Positions 1 through 7,400 are shown, numbered from the stretch's first letter. The stretch is 64,000 nt of DNA from Devriesea agamarum (GCF_900070355.1 NZ_LN849456.1:620001-684000), one strand, 5' to 3'. Numbers and translations are program-made. Notes: generated by a model not told the origin, from the sequence alone.

Positions 1-479
1 TGGGGTGCGGGCATAGGTGCAGGTGTTGGGGTGTAGGCCTGCTGCTGAGCCGTCCAGTTTTGTGCGGGGGCTGCTTGCTGAGCCCCGAACGGTGCCAAGC
101 CGCCCTGCTGTCCGCGCTGGACCTTGACCGGCTTAGCTGTGGCGTAACGCAGTGACGGGCCAATCTCATCCACGTCGAGGCTGATAATGGTGCGCTTATT
201 GCCTTCGTGATCGTCGTAGGACCGCTGCTTCAGTCGACCCTGGACGATTACGCGCATGCCTTTTTCTAGGGACTCGGCCATGTTCTCAGCCGCTCCATGC
301 CAGAGCGTGCACCGCATGAATAGCGCTTCGCCGTCCTCCCATTGGCCGGTCTGACGATTGAAGGTGCGCGGGGTGGATGCGACCGTGAACAGGGCGTACG
401 GGGTGCCAGTTTGGGTGAACTTCAGGTCGGGGTTGGCGGTCAGGTTGCCGACCACAGTGATAATGGTGTCTCCGGCCAT
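1..479 (-). CDS. ssb: Phage single-stranded DNA-binding protein (C-terminus cut by window)
   Basis: Translation from the ATG at 479 gives an OB-fold SSB: the N-terminus begins [20 protein letters not shown], followed by [20 protein letters not shown] and a basic stretch ending in [16 protein letters not shown] Gln/Pro/Ala-rich linker begins near residue 115. The protein coats single-stranded DNA in replication and recombination. The acidic C-terminal tip that recruits partners lies beyond position 1. It follows the RecT-like gene by a few bases, with AAGGAG before the start, consistent with a phage recombination module. The host must carry its own ssb; location and neighbours mark this as the phage copy. 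Confidence 0.9.
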   Translation of the reverse strand, partial: MAGDTIITVVGNLTANPDLKFTQTGTPYALFTVASTPRTFNRQTGQWEDGEALFMRCTLWHGAAENMAESLEKGMRVIVQGRLKQRSYDDHEGNKRTIISLDVDEIGPSLRYATAKPVKVQRGQQGGLAPFGAQQAAPAQNWTAQQQAYTPTPAPMPAP

Positions 480-482
480 GGT

Positions 483-1343
483 TTATTGCTCCTTAGGGGC
501 TGGGGTGAATGAATCTGATATACGCGCGACCTCATCAGCGGTCAGTTCAGAGCGTGAGGCGATATCGCGGCCAAGAATGCTCGAGACGTAGCCAAGTGCT
601 TCATCTCGTCCGATCAACCCGTTCTCATTGAGAATGGCGAACATTCGCTTAAATGCAGCCTCAGATGGCTGATCACCCACCGGCGCTGACTGACCTGCAT
701 TGTTGTGTGGCGGCGGCGCTTCCTGATCAGAGGAATCGTCGGGCGTCGGCGTCGTCTTGGGCTTGGTTTTGCGTGAGACCTTGCGAGTAGGGGCACTCGA
801 GACGACCTCAACCGTTGCTGGAACGTCTACAAAGTCGCCGCCGATCTCATCGGGCGTATACTTCGCAGACCCTAAGACTTCTGGGCAGGCAAGGCGGCAG
901 CATTCGGATATTGCGCGCGCCCTCAGCATGGAACTGGGGAACTTTTTCCACGTCGCATTTCCGGTAATTCCTGCCGTGCGGGCACGCTCAAGGGTCCAGG
1001 TGACTTTGTGTTCATACCCCGGGTCATCGCGTCGCCAAATGGATGCGGTGGCCGATTGGTCATCTGCCGTTACACGCACCCGGTGCCCCGCCTCGAGGGC
1101 TCTGCGGTGCATCATGGCAGCCGACATGGACGGGCGGCCATTGACGACGTAAATATCAGTAAGGGCCGTGATTGGGGCTTCACTGAGCGCTTGAGCATAT
1201 CCGATGGCGACCAGGATGTTAGCCGGTGCCTGCTGGTATTCGCGAGGAATAATCGACGCGGCAGCTAAGGCCTTACTGTATTCCATCTGCTCACTGAGGT
1301 TCATCGCGTGGGATGAAGACTGATGTGGAACGAGTTCGTTCAT
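483..1343 (-). CDS. RecT-like phage recombination protein
   Basis: A 286-residue protein whose N-terminal ~190 residues resemble the actinophage proteins usually labelled RecT-like. It has an ALAAASIIPREYQQAPANIL segment, then IYVVNGRPSMSAAMM, a Trp/Arg-rich middle (WTLERARTAGITGNATWKKF) and MLRARAISECCRLACPEVLG. The C-terminal third is a Pro/Ser/Lys linker followed by a small helical tail. Such proteins anneal single strands together with a nuclease and SSB, and those are the two neighbours here. The start is ATG at 1343, overlapping the end of the nuclease gene by four bases. The family link is by pattern recognition only; a precise annealase family is not assigned. Confidence 0.7.
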   Translation of the reverse strand: MNELVPHQSSSHAMNLSEQMEYSKALAAASIIPREYQQAPANILVAIGYAQALSEAPITALTDIYVVNGRPSMSAAMMHRRALEAGHRVRVTADDQSATASIWRRDDPGYEHKVTWTLERARTAGITGNATWKKFPSSMLRARAISECCRLACPEVLGSAKYTPDEIGGDFVDVPATVEVVSSAPTRKVSRKTKPKTTPTPDDSSDQEAPPPHNNAGQSAPVGDQPSEAAFKRMFAILNENGLIGRDEALGYVSSILGRDIASRSELTADEVARISDSFTPAPKEQ

Positions 1344-2116
1344 GAGGTGATCTCCTTAAGGTTTTTAGGGTTCCATCGGGTGTAAACGGTGCGTGCCGCC
1401 TTGAAAACTCGGTAGGCACGATTAATCTCTCGACGGTTCGCGCATAGCTCGTACAGGCGCGTCCCCTCATCTGTCACGTGCGCGACATACGTGGCCGCTA
1501 CGTTGGGTAGCGGGTGCTCGGTCTCGGGGTCGTCATCGTTGACATAAAACTCTGCCCACGCATAAGCGGCAGTCTGTAAAGCGGTGTCGGCGTAGACGCC
1601 TGAGCTGGTCTTGATGTCAATTTCGATAGGCTGACCGTCGCGAATGCTGGGTATGCTCGCGATGAGGTCGAACCGGCCCACCCACCAATCCCGCCGATTG
1701 GCTACTGACCTCTCGGTTAGAATTGGGGTGACATTCCATTTATCCAGAAAGTTGGCGTACCCAGTGACGTACGGCACAAGTTGATCTGGCACGTCAATTT
1801 CATCGCCATACACCAGGCCTTCCGCGATTTTATGGACTGCGGTTCCGCGTATCGCGGCTTTATCGCGCTTTCTAATCGGCGCTTTGCGCCATTCATCGTA
1901 CAAAGCGTCAGAGTTGACGTTTTCAAGCACCCACATAGGGTCAGGGGTTGCCAGGGTGTCGGAAATCCACTGTGTGGCAGCTTTCGCGGCCTGGTTGGCT
2001 GCCCAGTACATCAAGCCCGGCTTAGGGATGCCGCCGCTAATAATGGTTGTTACGGACGGGGCTGTTTTACCGTCTAACTGGTATCGGTGGGATTCTTCAA
2101 AAAACGTAAGACTCAT
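1340..2116 (-). CDS. RecB/YqaJ-like phage exonuclease (PD-(D/E)XK fold)
   Basis: A 258-residue protein starting at ATG 2116, which has AAAGGAAG upstream and overlaps the previous gene as ATGA; a longer reading from 2170 lacks a ribosome site. The N-terminus (FFEESHRYQLDGKTAPSVTT) is typical of phage RecB-like nucleases. RGTAVHKIAEGL matches the conserved G-x-x-x-H segment. The catalytic core is visible as VGRFDLIASI followed by IEIDIKTSS (D, then E/D-x-K) and a Gln/Tyr-containing helix (TALQTAAYAWAEF). The likely role is 5'-3' resection of double-stranded DNA to make substrate for the RecT-like partner encoded next. Confidence 0.8.
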   Translation of the reverse strand: MSLTFFEESHRYQLDGKTAPSVTTIISGGIPKPGLMYWAANQAAKAATQWISDTLATPDPMWVLENVNSDALYDEWRKAPIRKRDKAAIRGTAVHKIAEGLVYGDEIDVPDQLVPYVTGYANFLDKWNVTPILTERSVANRRDWWVGRFDLIASIPSIRDGQPIEIDIKTSSGVYADTALQTAAYAWAEFYVNDDDPETEHPLPNVAATYVAHVTDEGTRLYELCANRREINRAYRVFKAARTVYTRWNPKNLKEITS

Positions 2117-2298
2117 GTCTCTTCCTTTGCGATTCCAAGCATGCGGTGAATAAGATCTGCGTCTGGGCATCGACGGGATACGACGTCTCTGGCCTTAGCT
2201 GCTAGCTCGGGCTTCAGTGGCGGTTGGAATGGGAAGTAATCACTTCTCATCCAGTCCTTGGTTGGTGAGGTGCGTCGGCGTTTAGCGGGGCTGCTCAT
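2113..2298 (-). CDS. Small basic phage protein, unknown
   Basis: A 61-residue protein starting MSSPAKRRRTSPTKDW, basic at the N-terminus with a helical C-terminus (ELAAKARDVVSRR). The ATG at 2298 overlaps the stop of the upstream gene (ATGA), and its own stop overlaps the nuclease start the same way, so it is translated as a link in the chain. No family is recognised. Confidence 0.6.
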   Translation of the reverse strand: MSSPAKRRRTSPTKDWMRSDYFPFQPPLKPELAAKARDVVSRRCPDADLIHRMLGIAKEET

Positions 2299-2498
2299 GC
2301 GGGTCTCTTCCCACATATAGTGGCGATGTCTCTCCATAGGTTCAGGCTGTATTTAGTGCCATGGAGATATACGGTTGGGCTATAGGCGCGTACGGCGGCA
2401 TCGTGGCGCGTCATACGTGCCCAGGGGCTCTTCTGTGCATCGTCAGCTGAACACGCCGCCTCGATAGCTTTAGCGGTCATGGGTCGCGGGGTGGTCAT
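2295..2498 (-). CDS. Small phage protein, unknown
   Basis: A 67-residue protein with an N-terminal helix (TAKAIEAACSADDAQKSPWA) and RHDAAVRAYSPTVYL. It has ATGA overlaps on both sides with neighbouring small genes. I do not recognise it. Position in the operon directly before the nuclease/RecT/SSB module suggests an early replication-related accessory. Confidence 0.6.
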   Translation of the reverse strand: MTTPRPMTAKAIEAACSADDAQKSPWARMTRHDAAVRAYSPTVYLHGTKYSLNLWRDIATICGKRPA

Positions 2499-2767
2499 CG
2501 TTTTTTGCTCTTTTGTATAGCTCGCCTAATGGCGGTATTGCCTGTCGGGTCTTTGTAAGGCGGGTAGCTTCGCGGCTTTTTCCGTTCAGGGACCGGCTTC
2601 CACGGATTGTTACCCTGCTGACTTTTCGTTGACTGCTTGGGTGGCGCTGGATCGGGGTCGCTTTTGCCCATCAGCCAATCCGTAACAGCGGCTAGTTCAG
2701 GGTCGTCCGCGAATAACTGTTGTCCACTTGTTGGCGAGGTTTGTCGATTGTGGTTACTTCTCGTCAC
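2495..2767 (-). CDS. Small polar phage protein, unknown
   Basis: A 90-residue, Pro/Lys/Ser-rich, probably disordered protein with one amphipathic segment (DDPELAAVTDWLMG). The start is GTG at 2767; its stop overlaps the next gene as ATGA. It is the first long gene after the intrinsic terminator at 2845-2873, and is preceded four bases earlier by a 13-codon mini-ORF. No family is recognised. Confidence 0.55.
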   Translation of the reverse strand: MTRSNHNRQTSPTSGQQLFADDPELAAVTDWLMGKSDPDPAPPKQSTKSQQGNNPWKPVPERKKPRSYPPYKDPTGNTAIRRAIQKSKKR

Positions 2768-2771
2768 TGAT

Positions 2772-2813
2772 TCATCCGGTTTTCATGTGGTTCAGCTCGT
2801 CATCGTTAGTCAT
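2772..2813 (-). CDS. Possible 13-residue leader ORF
   Basis: ATG at 2813 is preceded by a very strong ribosome site (GAGGAGG, five bases before) and encodes MTNDDELNHMKTG before TGA. It ends four bases before the GTG of the next gene, which itself lacks a strong site. It may load ribosomes for that gene by coupling. Confidence 0.35.
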   Translation of the reverse strand: MTNDDELNHMKTG

Positions 2814-2844
2814 GTAGCCTCCTCGGGTCATCTGGTTTGTGGGT

Positions 2845-2873
2845 ATAAAAAAGGCCCGCCAGTAGCGGGCCTT
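2845..2873 (-). terminator. Intrinsic terminator inside the prophage operon
   Basis: Read leftward, a perfect 9-bp stem (AAGGCCCGC/GCGGGCCTT, loop 5 nt) is followed by a run of six T. It would end transcription from the BRO-N-like gene cluster and separate it from the recombination module, unless antiterminated. Confidence 0.85.
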
Positions 2874-2890
2874 AGGGCAACAGGTGAGAC

Positions 2891-3229
2891 TTAGTTATCT
2901 CCATCTTTTGGCTTGCGCTCACGGTCCCGAATGCTGTGGATTATCCAATCATCAACCGCCACGAAACGTTGATTAGGTGCATGGCGTGCGGCAAGTCGAA
3001 GACCGGCCAAGGTTAGGGAGGTTTTATTTACGTAGTCATCTCCATGTTCCCAGCGCTTCCTCTCAGTATGCTGGACTCCAACAACCCTTAACAGAACACT
3101 GGTGTCGCTATAGCCGTAAGCTTCGGCGACGTCTCCCAAGTGAAACCACGCCTCGAAAGTCTGATCGTCGATAATCGCACGAATCGGCTTGTCGCTTTCG
3201 GGGATATATTTAGTCGTCTCGAATCGCAT
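2891..3229 (-). CDS. BRO-N-like small phage protein
   Basis: A 112-residue protein with the start of a BRO-N/antirepressor-like domain: IRAIIDDQTFEAWFHLGDVAEAYGYSD fits the hydrophobic-turn-WF-x-x-x-DVA-x-x-x-GY pattern. It is broken here only by a slightly longer turn. After it come SVLLRVVGVQHTE and a C-terminal helix with DDWIIHSIRDRERK, corresponding to the f-x-x-W helix that closes BRO-N domains. It lacks a second (KilA-C/ANT) domain. It is the last gene before the terminator at 2845-2873. BRO-N proteins usually bind DNA or repressors; the role of this stand-alone half is unknown. Confidence 0.6.
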   Translation of the reverse strand: MRFETTKYIPESDKPIRAIIDDQTFEAWFHLGDVAEAYGYSDTSVLLRVVGVQHTERKRWEHGDDYVNKTSLTLAGLRLAARHAPNQRFVAVDDWIIHSIRDRERKPKDGDN

Positions 3230-3232
3230 TTC

Positions 3233-3688
3233 TCAAATCTCCCTCTCAACGCGCTTGTCTTCAGTGGTGTTGCATTCTGTGTTTTCGTGCGAGTTTTTTA
3301 GAAAACTTTTTAATTCCGCCGCGTGTAAAATAATTGCGACAGCCTCTTCTAGCTCTAAGTCTGTACTGGCAAGGGCGGGGATCAGGTTGTGGGTAAACGC
3401 CCTTCTAAAATCCCTGGCTTCAGGATGAGTGGAACAGAGTTGGGCAGAAAGCATACCCTCTATGGATACTAAAACACCATCTCCATTTACCCCTTCAGCA
3501 AATCGTGTGTAATCGACGTCGTATTCATCGTCATCCAGCATTTCCAGCAAATCGTTTCGACTGTCATAGTCGAGCGCTTTATACAAGTCAGCCGCTTCGA
3601 CTAGTTGCTTGCCGCTCTCTAAATCTTGGTAGGCACGCATATTATGTCCGTGCAATTCATACGGCTCAATCTCTTTATATTCAGTCAT
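3233..3688 (-). CDS. Phage BRO-N-like protein, divergent
   Basis: A 151-residue acidic protein. Its layout recalls phage antirepressor N-terminal domains: GKQLVEAADLYKALDYDSR (the element followed by L-x-Y), DVDYTRFAEGV, then VLVSIEGMLSAQLCSTHPEA and ARDFRRAFTHNLIPAL, matching the W/F-x-x-x-x-h-P closing helix (RDFRRAFTHNLIPAL). A 45-residue charged tail follows. It lies three bases upstream of the next BRO-N-like gene. Assignment is by pattern; the function is unknown. Confidence 0.55.
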   Translation of the reverse strand: MTEYKEIEPYELHGHNMRAYQDLESGKQLVEAADLYKALDYDSRNDLLEMLDDDEYDVDYTRFAEGVNGDGVLVSIEGMLSAQLCSTHPEARDFRRAFTHNLIPALASTDLELEEAVAIILHAAELKSFLKNSHENTECNTTEDKRVEREI

Positions 3689-3712
3689 AACACAATTTCT
3701 TTCATGCTATAT

Positions 3713-3889
3713 TTACCGTTTACGTGTCCGCTGAACGACTTCGTGCAGGACGTATTTCCTTTTGAGGCGGCGGCAGTTGGGGCAATAGGTGCGCAGGATG
3801 GGGAGAATGTTACCGCTAGGGGTAACAATTGAAGCGCTCTCGGTGACGGGAATGCTTTCGCAGCGTGGGCATTTCCTTGGGGCTGGCAT
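3713..3889 (-). CDS. Small zinc-ribbon phage protein
   Basis: A 58-residue ORF starting MPAPRKCPRCESIPVTES and ending in a basic tail (VLHEVVQRTRKR). Two Cys pairs (CPRC near residue 7 and CPNC near residue 36) are spaced as in a zinc ribbon. It lies between two same-strand phage genes with short gaps. It probably binds nucleic acid or mediates protein contacts; nothing more specific can be said. Confidence 0.6.
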   Translation of the reverse strand: MPAPRKCPRCESIPVTESASIVTPSGNILPILRTYCPNCRRLKRKYVLHEVVQRTRKR

Positions 3890-3894
3890 AGGCG

Positions 3895-4230
3895 TTATAC
3901 CTGGTACACAATCGCGGCAGCAAGTCCGAGGGGCAGCATGAGTCCGACAACCCCTAAGCCGACCCTTCCTAGAGCGTTGATAATGCGCACGCTAGACGTT
4001 CGGCGCGGCGGTGCGACCTTACGGGGTTCAGTGCGCTCTCCCGCGTCAACCTGGTGTCCTATGCCGTCGATTTCGGCTTCAGCACCGAAATATCCTGCAT
4101 GGAGCGGCCCGGTCCACCCACAGGTCCGACACTCGGCGTAGGTGTGGTTAAAGCCAACGCGTACGGCGTAATCGTGCAGCTTTGACGGGGCGGCATCGGT
4201 GCGGCGGATGGTAAGAACGTTGCTCGACAT
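3895..4230 (-). CDS. Zinc-knuckle, C-terminally anchored phage protein
   Basis: A 111-residue protein. The N-terminal part carries a CRTCGW knuckle (residues ~34-39) in a short domain. The middle is polar and basic. A single hydrophobic segment near the C-terminus (VGLGVVGLMLPLGLAAAIVY) suggests a tail anchor. ATG at 4230 has GAAAGGA upstream. It lies 21 bases after the BRO-N-like cluster gene ending at 4252. Unknown function. Confidence 0.6.
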   Translation of the reverse strand: MSSNVLTIRRTDAAPSKLHDYAVRVGFNHTYAECRTCGWTGPLHAGYFGAEAEIDGIGHQVDAGERTEPRKVAPPRRTSSVRIINALGRVGLGVVGLMLPLGLAAAIVYQV

Positions 4231-4251
4231 GGCTGTTTTCCTTTCGAGGAC

Positions 4252-4590
4252 TTAAAAGAATTTCAGATCGTTATCGAGGCACCAGTCTTCGATATCGTAA
4301 ACAAGATTTCTTGGGCCATATTCAAGTAGTCTGCTATGATGGTCGTCAGGCAAGTCTTTAAAGAAATTGTAAACAGCTTCCGCCGTCACAAAGACCCTTA
4401 ATCCGTGACGCTTTGTTTTTATGAGGCAGACCTCCTCCTTGGCGGCATGTTGATAAACCTTGTGGTCGGGCTTCACTCGTGCGTGACGCGCAATATCTTC
4501 AGCCATGAACCAGGCTTGCCCTTCGTTATCTATGAAGGCATCTAGGTTCCAGGGAGCATTTTCAACCCCGGCTTCTTCGCAGGTTTTCAT
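4252..4590 (-). CDS. BRO-N-like small phage protein (array member)
   Basis: A 112-residue protein. FIDNEGQAWFMAEDIARHAR matches the BRO-N core (turn, WF-x-A-x-D-I/V-A), then VYQHAAKEEVCLIK, LRVFVTAEAVYNFFKDL and a closing helix LVYDIEDWCLDNDLKFF. It keeps the order of elements seen in the three genes upstream but is the most divergent of the four. ATG at 4590 overlaps the previous stop (ATGA), with AAGGAG eight bases before. No DNA-binding C-terminal domain is attached. Function unknown. Confidence 0.65.
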   Translation of the reverse strand: MKTCEEAGVENAPWNLDAFIDNEGQAWFMAEDIARHARVKPDHKVYQHAAKEEVCLIKTKRHGLRVFVTAEAVYNFFKDLPDDHHSRLLEYGPRNLVYDIEDWCLDNDLKFF

Positions 4591-4901
4591 CCCAGTTTCT
4601 CCTTACACCATTTTTCGATTGCATTTATGATCTTCTTGCAATCTCTATCCACGGTGCATCCGATGGCGTCGCGGAGGGCTTCAAGGGTTGCCCGTTTACT
4701 TATAAGCACTCGCGCACCGTAAGCTTCCGCAAGACAAATATCATCATCTAGGAGATCGTGATAAACGCTGCTTGCATAGTAGTACTCAGCGCAAATAGCA
4801 ATACCTTCGACATCAAACCATGGTTTATTGTCATCATCTAGGGCGACAAATATGCTGACATTATCAACATTGAGCAGGTCGCACGGTGACATTTTCTTCA
4901 T
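4587..4901 (-). CDS. BRO-N-like small phage protein (array member)
   Basis: A 104-residue protein. The start at 4901 is chosen because ATG overlaps the previous stop (ATGA) and has GAGGAG upstream. The core VALDDDNKPWFDVEGIAICA is followed by DDDICLAEAYGARVLISKRA, then an amphipathic helix and the closing motif IINAIEKWCKEKLG. It is a clear paralogue of the two genes upstream; the DDDNKPWFD and IEKWC motifs are nearly identical. It has an acidic first half. No second domain. Confidence 0.7.
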   Translation of the reverse strand: MKKMSPCDLLNVDNVSIFVALDDDNKPWFDVEGIAICAEYYYASSVYHDLLDDDICLAEAYGARVLISKRATLEALRDAIGCTVDRDCKKIINAIEKWCKEKLG

Positions 4902-5221
4902 CCCAGATTCTCCTCGCACCATTTTTCGATTGCCTTTATTGCTTCCTTACAATCGATCCTCTCGGAGTACTCAATGCCGTCAGTAAGGAGTTCAAGGGTT
5001 TCCCACTTACTGATGAAAACTTGCTTATCCCCACCTGGCCCATACTTAGCAAAGCAAACATCTTCGTCTGGAAGATCCCTGTACATTTCGGACGCATAGA
5101 GGTACTCAAGGCAGTAAGCGATATCGTCAGCGTCAAACCACGGTTTATTATCGTCGTCTACGGCGACCGTGATTTCGATGTTACGTATCCTAATCTCGTC
5201 CCACCACTGCATTATATTCAT
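4898..5221 (-). CDS. BRO-N-like small phage protein (array member)
   Basis: A 107-residue paralogue: VAVDDDNKPWFDADDIAYCL, then LPDEDVCFAKYGPGGDKQVF, ISKWETLELL and AIKAIEKWCEENLG. ATG at 5221 overlaps the upstream stop (ATGA) and has AAGGAG upstream. Compared with its neighbours the variable positions fall in the loop after the DVC motif, and the WF and IEKWC anchors stay fixed. This suggests a conserved fold with diversified surface. Confidence 0.7.
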   Translation of the reverse strand: MNIMQWWDEIRIRNIEITVAVDDDNKPWFDADDIAYCLEYLYASEMYRDLPDEDVCFAKYGPGGDKQVFISKWETLELLTDGIEYSERIDCKEAIKAIEKWCEENLG

Positions 5222-5544
5222 TTTAAGTTCTCCTTGCACCACTTTTCGATTTCTTTTATCATTTTCTCGCAGTCGCTGTATTTAGCGTGCCCGACGGCTT
5301 CGTGAAGCACATCGAGGGTAACCCGCTTGCTTATAAGCACTCGCTTCCATTCGTCATCACCAACTTTCGCAAGACAAACATCTTCGTCCGGAAGATCACA
5401 GTAGAGATCGGGTGCTCCGGGAGCATATTCGGCATAATTGGCAACGTCTTCGGCGTCGAACCACAGTTTATTGTCGTCGTCTATGGCAACCTCGATGCCG
5501 GGAAATGGCGTCCCGATACTGTCATTCCGTTGCATTTTTTTCAT
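5218..5544 (-). CDS. BRO-N-like small phage protein (array member)
   Basis: A 108-residue paralogue and probably the first of the coupled array: VAIDDDNKLWFDAEDVANYA, DLPDEDVCLAKVGDDEW, VLISKRVTLDVL and MIKEIEKWCKENLK. ATG at 5544 has AAAGGAC upstream. The next three genes follow through ATGA overlaps, so the four are likely made in similar amounts. The DDDNK-x-WFDAEDVA element is close to the first strand-turn-helix of BRO-N domains in phage antirepressors. Confidence 0.7.
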   Translation of the reverse strand: MKKMQRNDSIGTPFPGIEVAIDDDNKLWFDAEDVANYAEYAPGAPDLYCDLPDEDVCLAKVGDDEWKRVLISKRVTLDVLHEAVGHAKYSDCEKMIKEIEKWCKENLK

Positions 5545-5582
5545 TTCTTTGTCCTTTCGGTAGGGGTTATTGATTTGTAGCG

Positions 5583-5819
5583 TTAATGAAGCGGCTGCAG
5601 TTCATCCGCGCCACCCTCTTCCTTGCTGTAGACATCGGCGAGAACACGTTCTATCGCTTCTTGTGCGGTTGGGTCGTCAACCAGGGGCGGCACATAGTCG
5701 CCGTCCCATATCGCGTGACAAATGCGGGCCAGGCGGTGAACTTTTCGCGCCGACAAGTGTGCACCCATGTCTTGCGCGACCTCCTGAATCATGCGCTTTG
5801 TTTCCACGAAATCAGGCAT
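5583..5819 (-). CDS. Small helical phage protein, unknown
   Basis: A 78-residue, predominantly helical acidic protein (VETKRMIQEVAQDMGAHLSA, then AQEAIERVLADVYSKEEG). ATG at 5819 has AGGGG eight bases upstream. It precedes the BRO-N-like array by about 40 bases and follows the antirepressor gene. No family is recognised. Confidence 0.55.
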   Translation of the reverse strand: MPDFVETKRMIQEVAQDMGAHLSARKVHRLARICHAIWDGDYVPPLVDDPTAQEAIERVLADVYSKEEGGADELQPLH

Positions 5820-5882
5820 AGTTCACCCCTGGTATTGCATCGTTGCGATGCCGTCAGGCGACGGATTTAGAGTTAGAGATGG

Positions 5883-6698
5883 TTAGGCGGCGCTTATATT
5901 GAGGCGGCCCGATAAGAACCGGTCAATAAAATACGCCTGCCCCTTCCCAGTGACTTTCGGTGTGCGGTTCACCGTGACGTGGCCATCCGAATGCGTCACC
6001 GCCGTCTCCTTAATCTTGAACAAGCCAAGGTCCATTGCTTTTTGTGTCGGACTATTCCAATCAGAACCCTTACGACTGACCAGGTAGCCGTGCTTGCGAA
6101 GGACTGAGAACAACCTGGTCGCACCGATGTCAATACCGTTACCCCGCAGAATCTTCGCGAGATCACCGACAAGGATCGTTGAATCTGACATACTCACCGC
6201 ATCAGCGAACAAGACTTTCGGCGCGTCACGCATGGCCTTCTCTTCAAGTGCGGCACGAGCCGCGCGCTCCTCCTTGATCTGTTGAAGTAGTCGGATCGCC
6301 ATGTCTGGGTCAGAGAGCATCGCATCCACAGCGTCAGGGGTTGCGTACATGCCGTGGCGACGAACCGAGGGAAGGACGTCAGAGAAAACCCATGCCTGGA
6401 ACCGTTCGACCTGGGCGCGCATAGCCGGGTCTTTGATTCGTGCTGGCTGCCGGCGGCCTATCGCGTGATAGAACCCGGCCTCCGTCAAGTACCAGACTTT
6501 TTGAGGTCCGCCGGGGGTCTCCGCCGTCGTGTAACCCTTCTGGTCTGCGGGAATGCTCTCCGTGAGACGAAAAGCATCTCGAAAGCCCAACGCTTTCGCC
6601 AGCGATGAGGCAATAACGATGAAGCCGTGTTCAGCGGACGGCATGATGCTTAGCTCGAACTCGCCGGACGAGAACAGGGTGGGGGTATTGGTCGTCAT
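5883..6698 (-). CDS. Phage antirepressor with BRO-N and KilA-C (ANT) domains
   Basis: A 271-residue protein. The N-terminal BRO-N domain (residues ~5-115) shows VIASSLAKALGFRDAFR, YLTEAGFYHAIGRRQPARIK and FQAWVFSDVLPSVRRHGMYA, the diagnostic W-V-x-x-x-VLP-x-h-R-x-x-G-Y block. A short coiled stretch follows (LLQQIKEERAARAALEEKA). The C-terminal ANT/KilA-C domain follows with VGDLAKILRGNGIDIGATRL, FSVLRKHGYLV and KVTGKGQAYFIDRFLSG. Such proteins interfere with the phage repressor or bind DNA to promote lytic growth. The start at 6698 overlaps the previous stop (ATGA). This is the only full-length member among the BRO-N-like genes here and may be their source. Confidence 0.9.
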   Translation of the reverse strand: MTTNTPTLFSSGEFELSIMPSAEHGFIVIASSLAKALGFRDAFRLTESIPADQKGYTTAETPGGPQKVWYLTEAGFYHAIGRRQPARIKDPAMRAQVERFQAWVFSDVLPSVRRHGMYATPDAVDAMLSDPDMAIRLLQQIKEERAARAALEEKAMRDAPKVLFADAVSMSDSTILVGDLAKILRGNGIDIGATRLFSVLRKHGYLVSRKGSDWNSPTQKAMDLGLFKIKETAVTHSDGHVTVNRTPKVTGKGQAYFIDRFLSGRLNISAA

Positions 6699-6931
6699 GA
6701 CGCACCACCGCACGTCACGACGGACTTGCGGGAACAAGCACTGCCTGCTACCATAGCTGGACTCCTTAGGGGAGTATGAGTCACGTCGGGGTTATCTGCC
6801 AAGACATGTCCGGCGTGGCTCTTTTTTGAGGACATAACGCGGCCCGTAAAGGTAGCGTTATGGGTTGACGAGGCCCTGGACATCTGCATTGTCTGGGGTC
6901 CGCTTTCGTTGTATCCCATTGTAGCATTCAT
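6695..6931 (-). CDS. Small Ser/Thr-rich phage protein, unknown
   Basis: A 78-residue polar protein rich in Ser, Thr, His and Met with two late Cys. The composition is odd, but the context supports translation. ATG at 6931 has GAGGAC seven bases upstream and lies two bases after the previous gene's stop, and its own TGA overlaps the antirepressor ATG. It may serve mainly as a coupling reading frame for the antirepressor. No family is recognised. Confidence 0.5.
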   Translation of the reverse strand: MNATMGYNESGPQTMQMSRASSTHNATFTGRVMSSKKSHAGHVLADNPDVTHTPLRSPAMVAGSACSRKSVVTCGGAS

Positions 6932-6933
6932 GG

Positions 6934-7344
6934 TCAGTCCTCAGTGGCTTTCGGCTTGTTTTCTTTGGAAATTTTTTCGTAATGCTTATGCACGAAGTAC
7001 GTGAGGTAGTAATTAACCATCACCCCACTCTCTAGCAGGACCTCGGCAATTGGATCGTCTAAGCAGCCTATTGCGGGGGGCTTCATTTTCTGAATTTCGT
7101 CGCTGTGCATATTGCGAGCCGCCGAGAGCATGACGTCTTGGGTTATAAAAACTCCAGCGCACACTTCTCCGCTTCCGACATAAGCTTTCACCGACCAACC
7201 TTCGATACCTAGGACGGCGAGCATATTTTCGGCATACCCGTAGCCGAATGCGCTAGCGACATCTGAAGCTAAATACAGGTACTTGTCGCCGGTCCGAATG
7301 TATCGGATATTGACACCTTCAAGCTCTGGAACCTCAATCTTCAT
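6934..7344 (-). CDS. BRO-N-like phage protein
   Basis: A 136-residue protein. VNIRYIRTGDKYLYLASDVA followed by SAFGYGYAENMLAVLG fits the BRO-N start (turn, aromatic pair, DVA-x-x-FGY) better than the shorter paralogues. VFITQDVMLSAARNM corresponds to the next strand-helix. The C-terminal helix (VNYYLTYFVHKHYEKISKEN) is longer than in the 100-residue members. ATG at 7344 has AAAGGGA upstream. No KilA-C domain. Probably related by duplication to the antirepressor family; role unknown. Confidence 0.6.
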   Translation of the reverse strand: MKIEVPELEGVNIRYIRTGDKYLYLASDVASAFGYGYAENMLAVLGIEGWSVKAYVGSGEVCAGVFITQDVMLSAARNMHSDEIQKMKPPAIGCLDDPIAEVLLESGVMVNYYLTYFVHKHYEKISKENKPKATED

Positions 7345-7400
7345 CGGTCATTCCCTTTCGATTCGCCTTCCAGGTTGGGGCGGTTTAGTAGTGCTTCCTT

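Noticed and set aside
489-500. Recurring CTCCTTAGGGG stretches (also near 6762 and 11703) as a phage operator
   Set aside because: On the coding strand they read as AAGGAG-type ribosome sites before leftward genes or lie inside coding sequence; the copies are too few and too variable to call an operator.
757-1152. Rightward 131-residue ORF over the RecT-like gene
   Set aside because: Antisense shadow of a recognisable phage gene.
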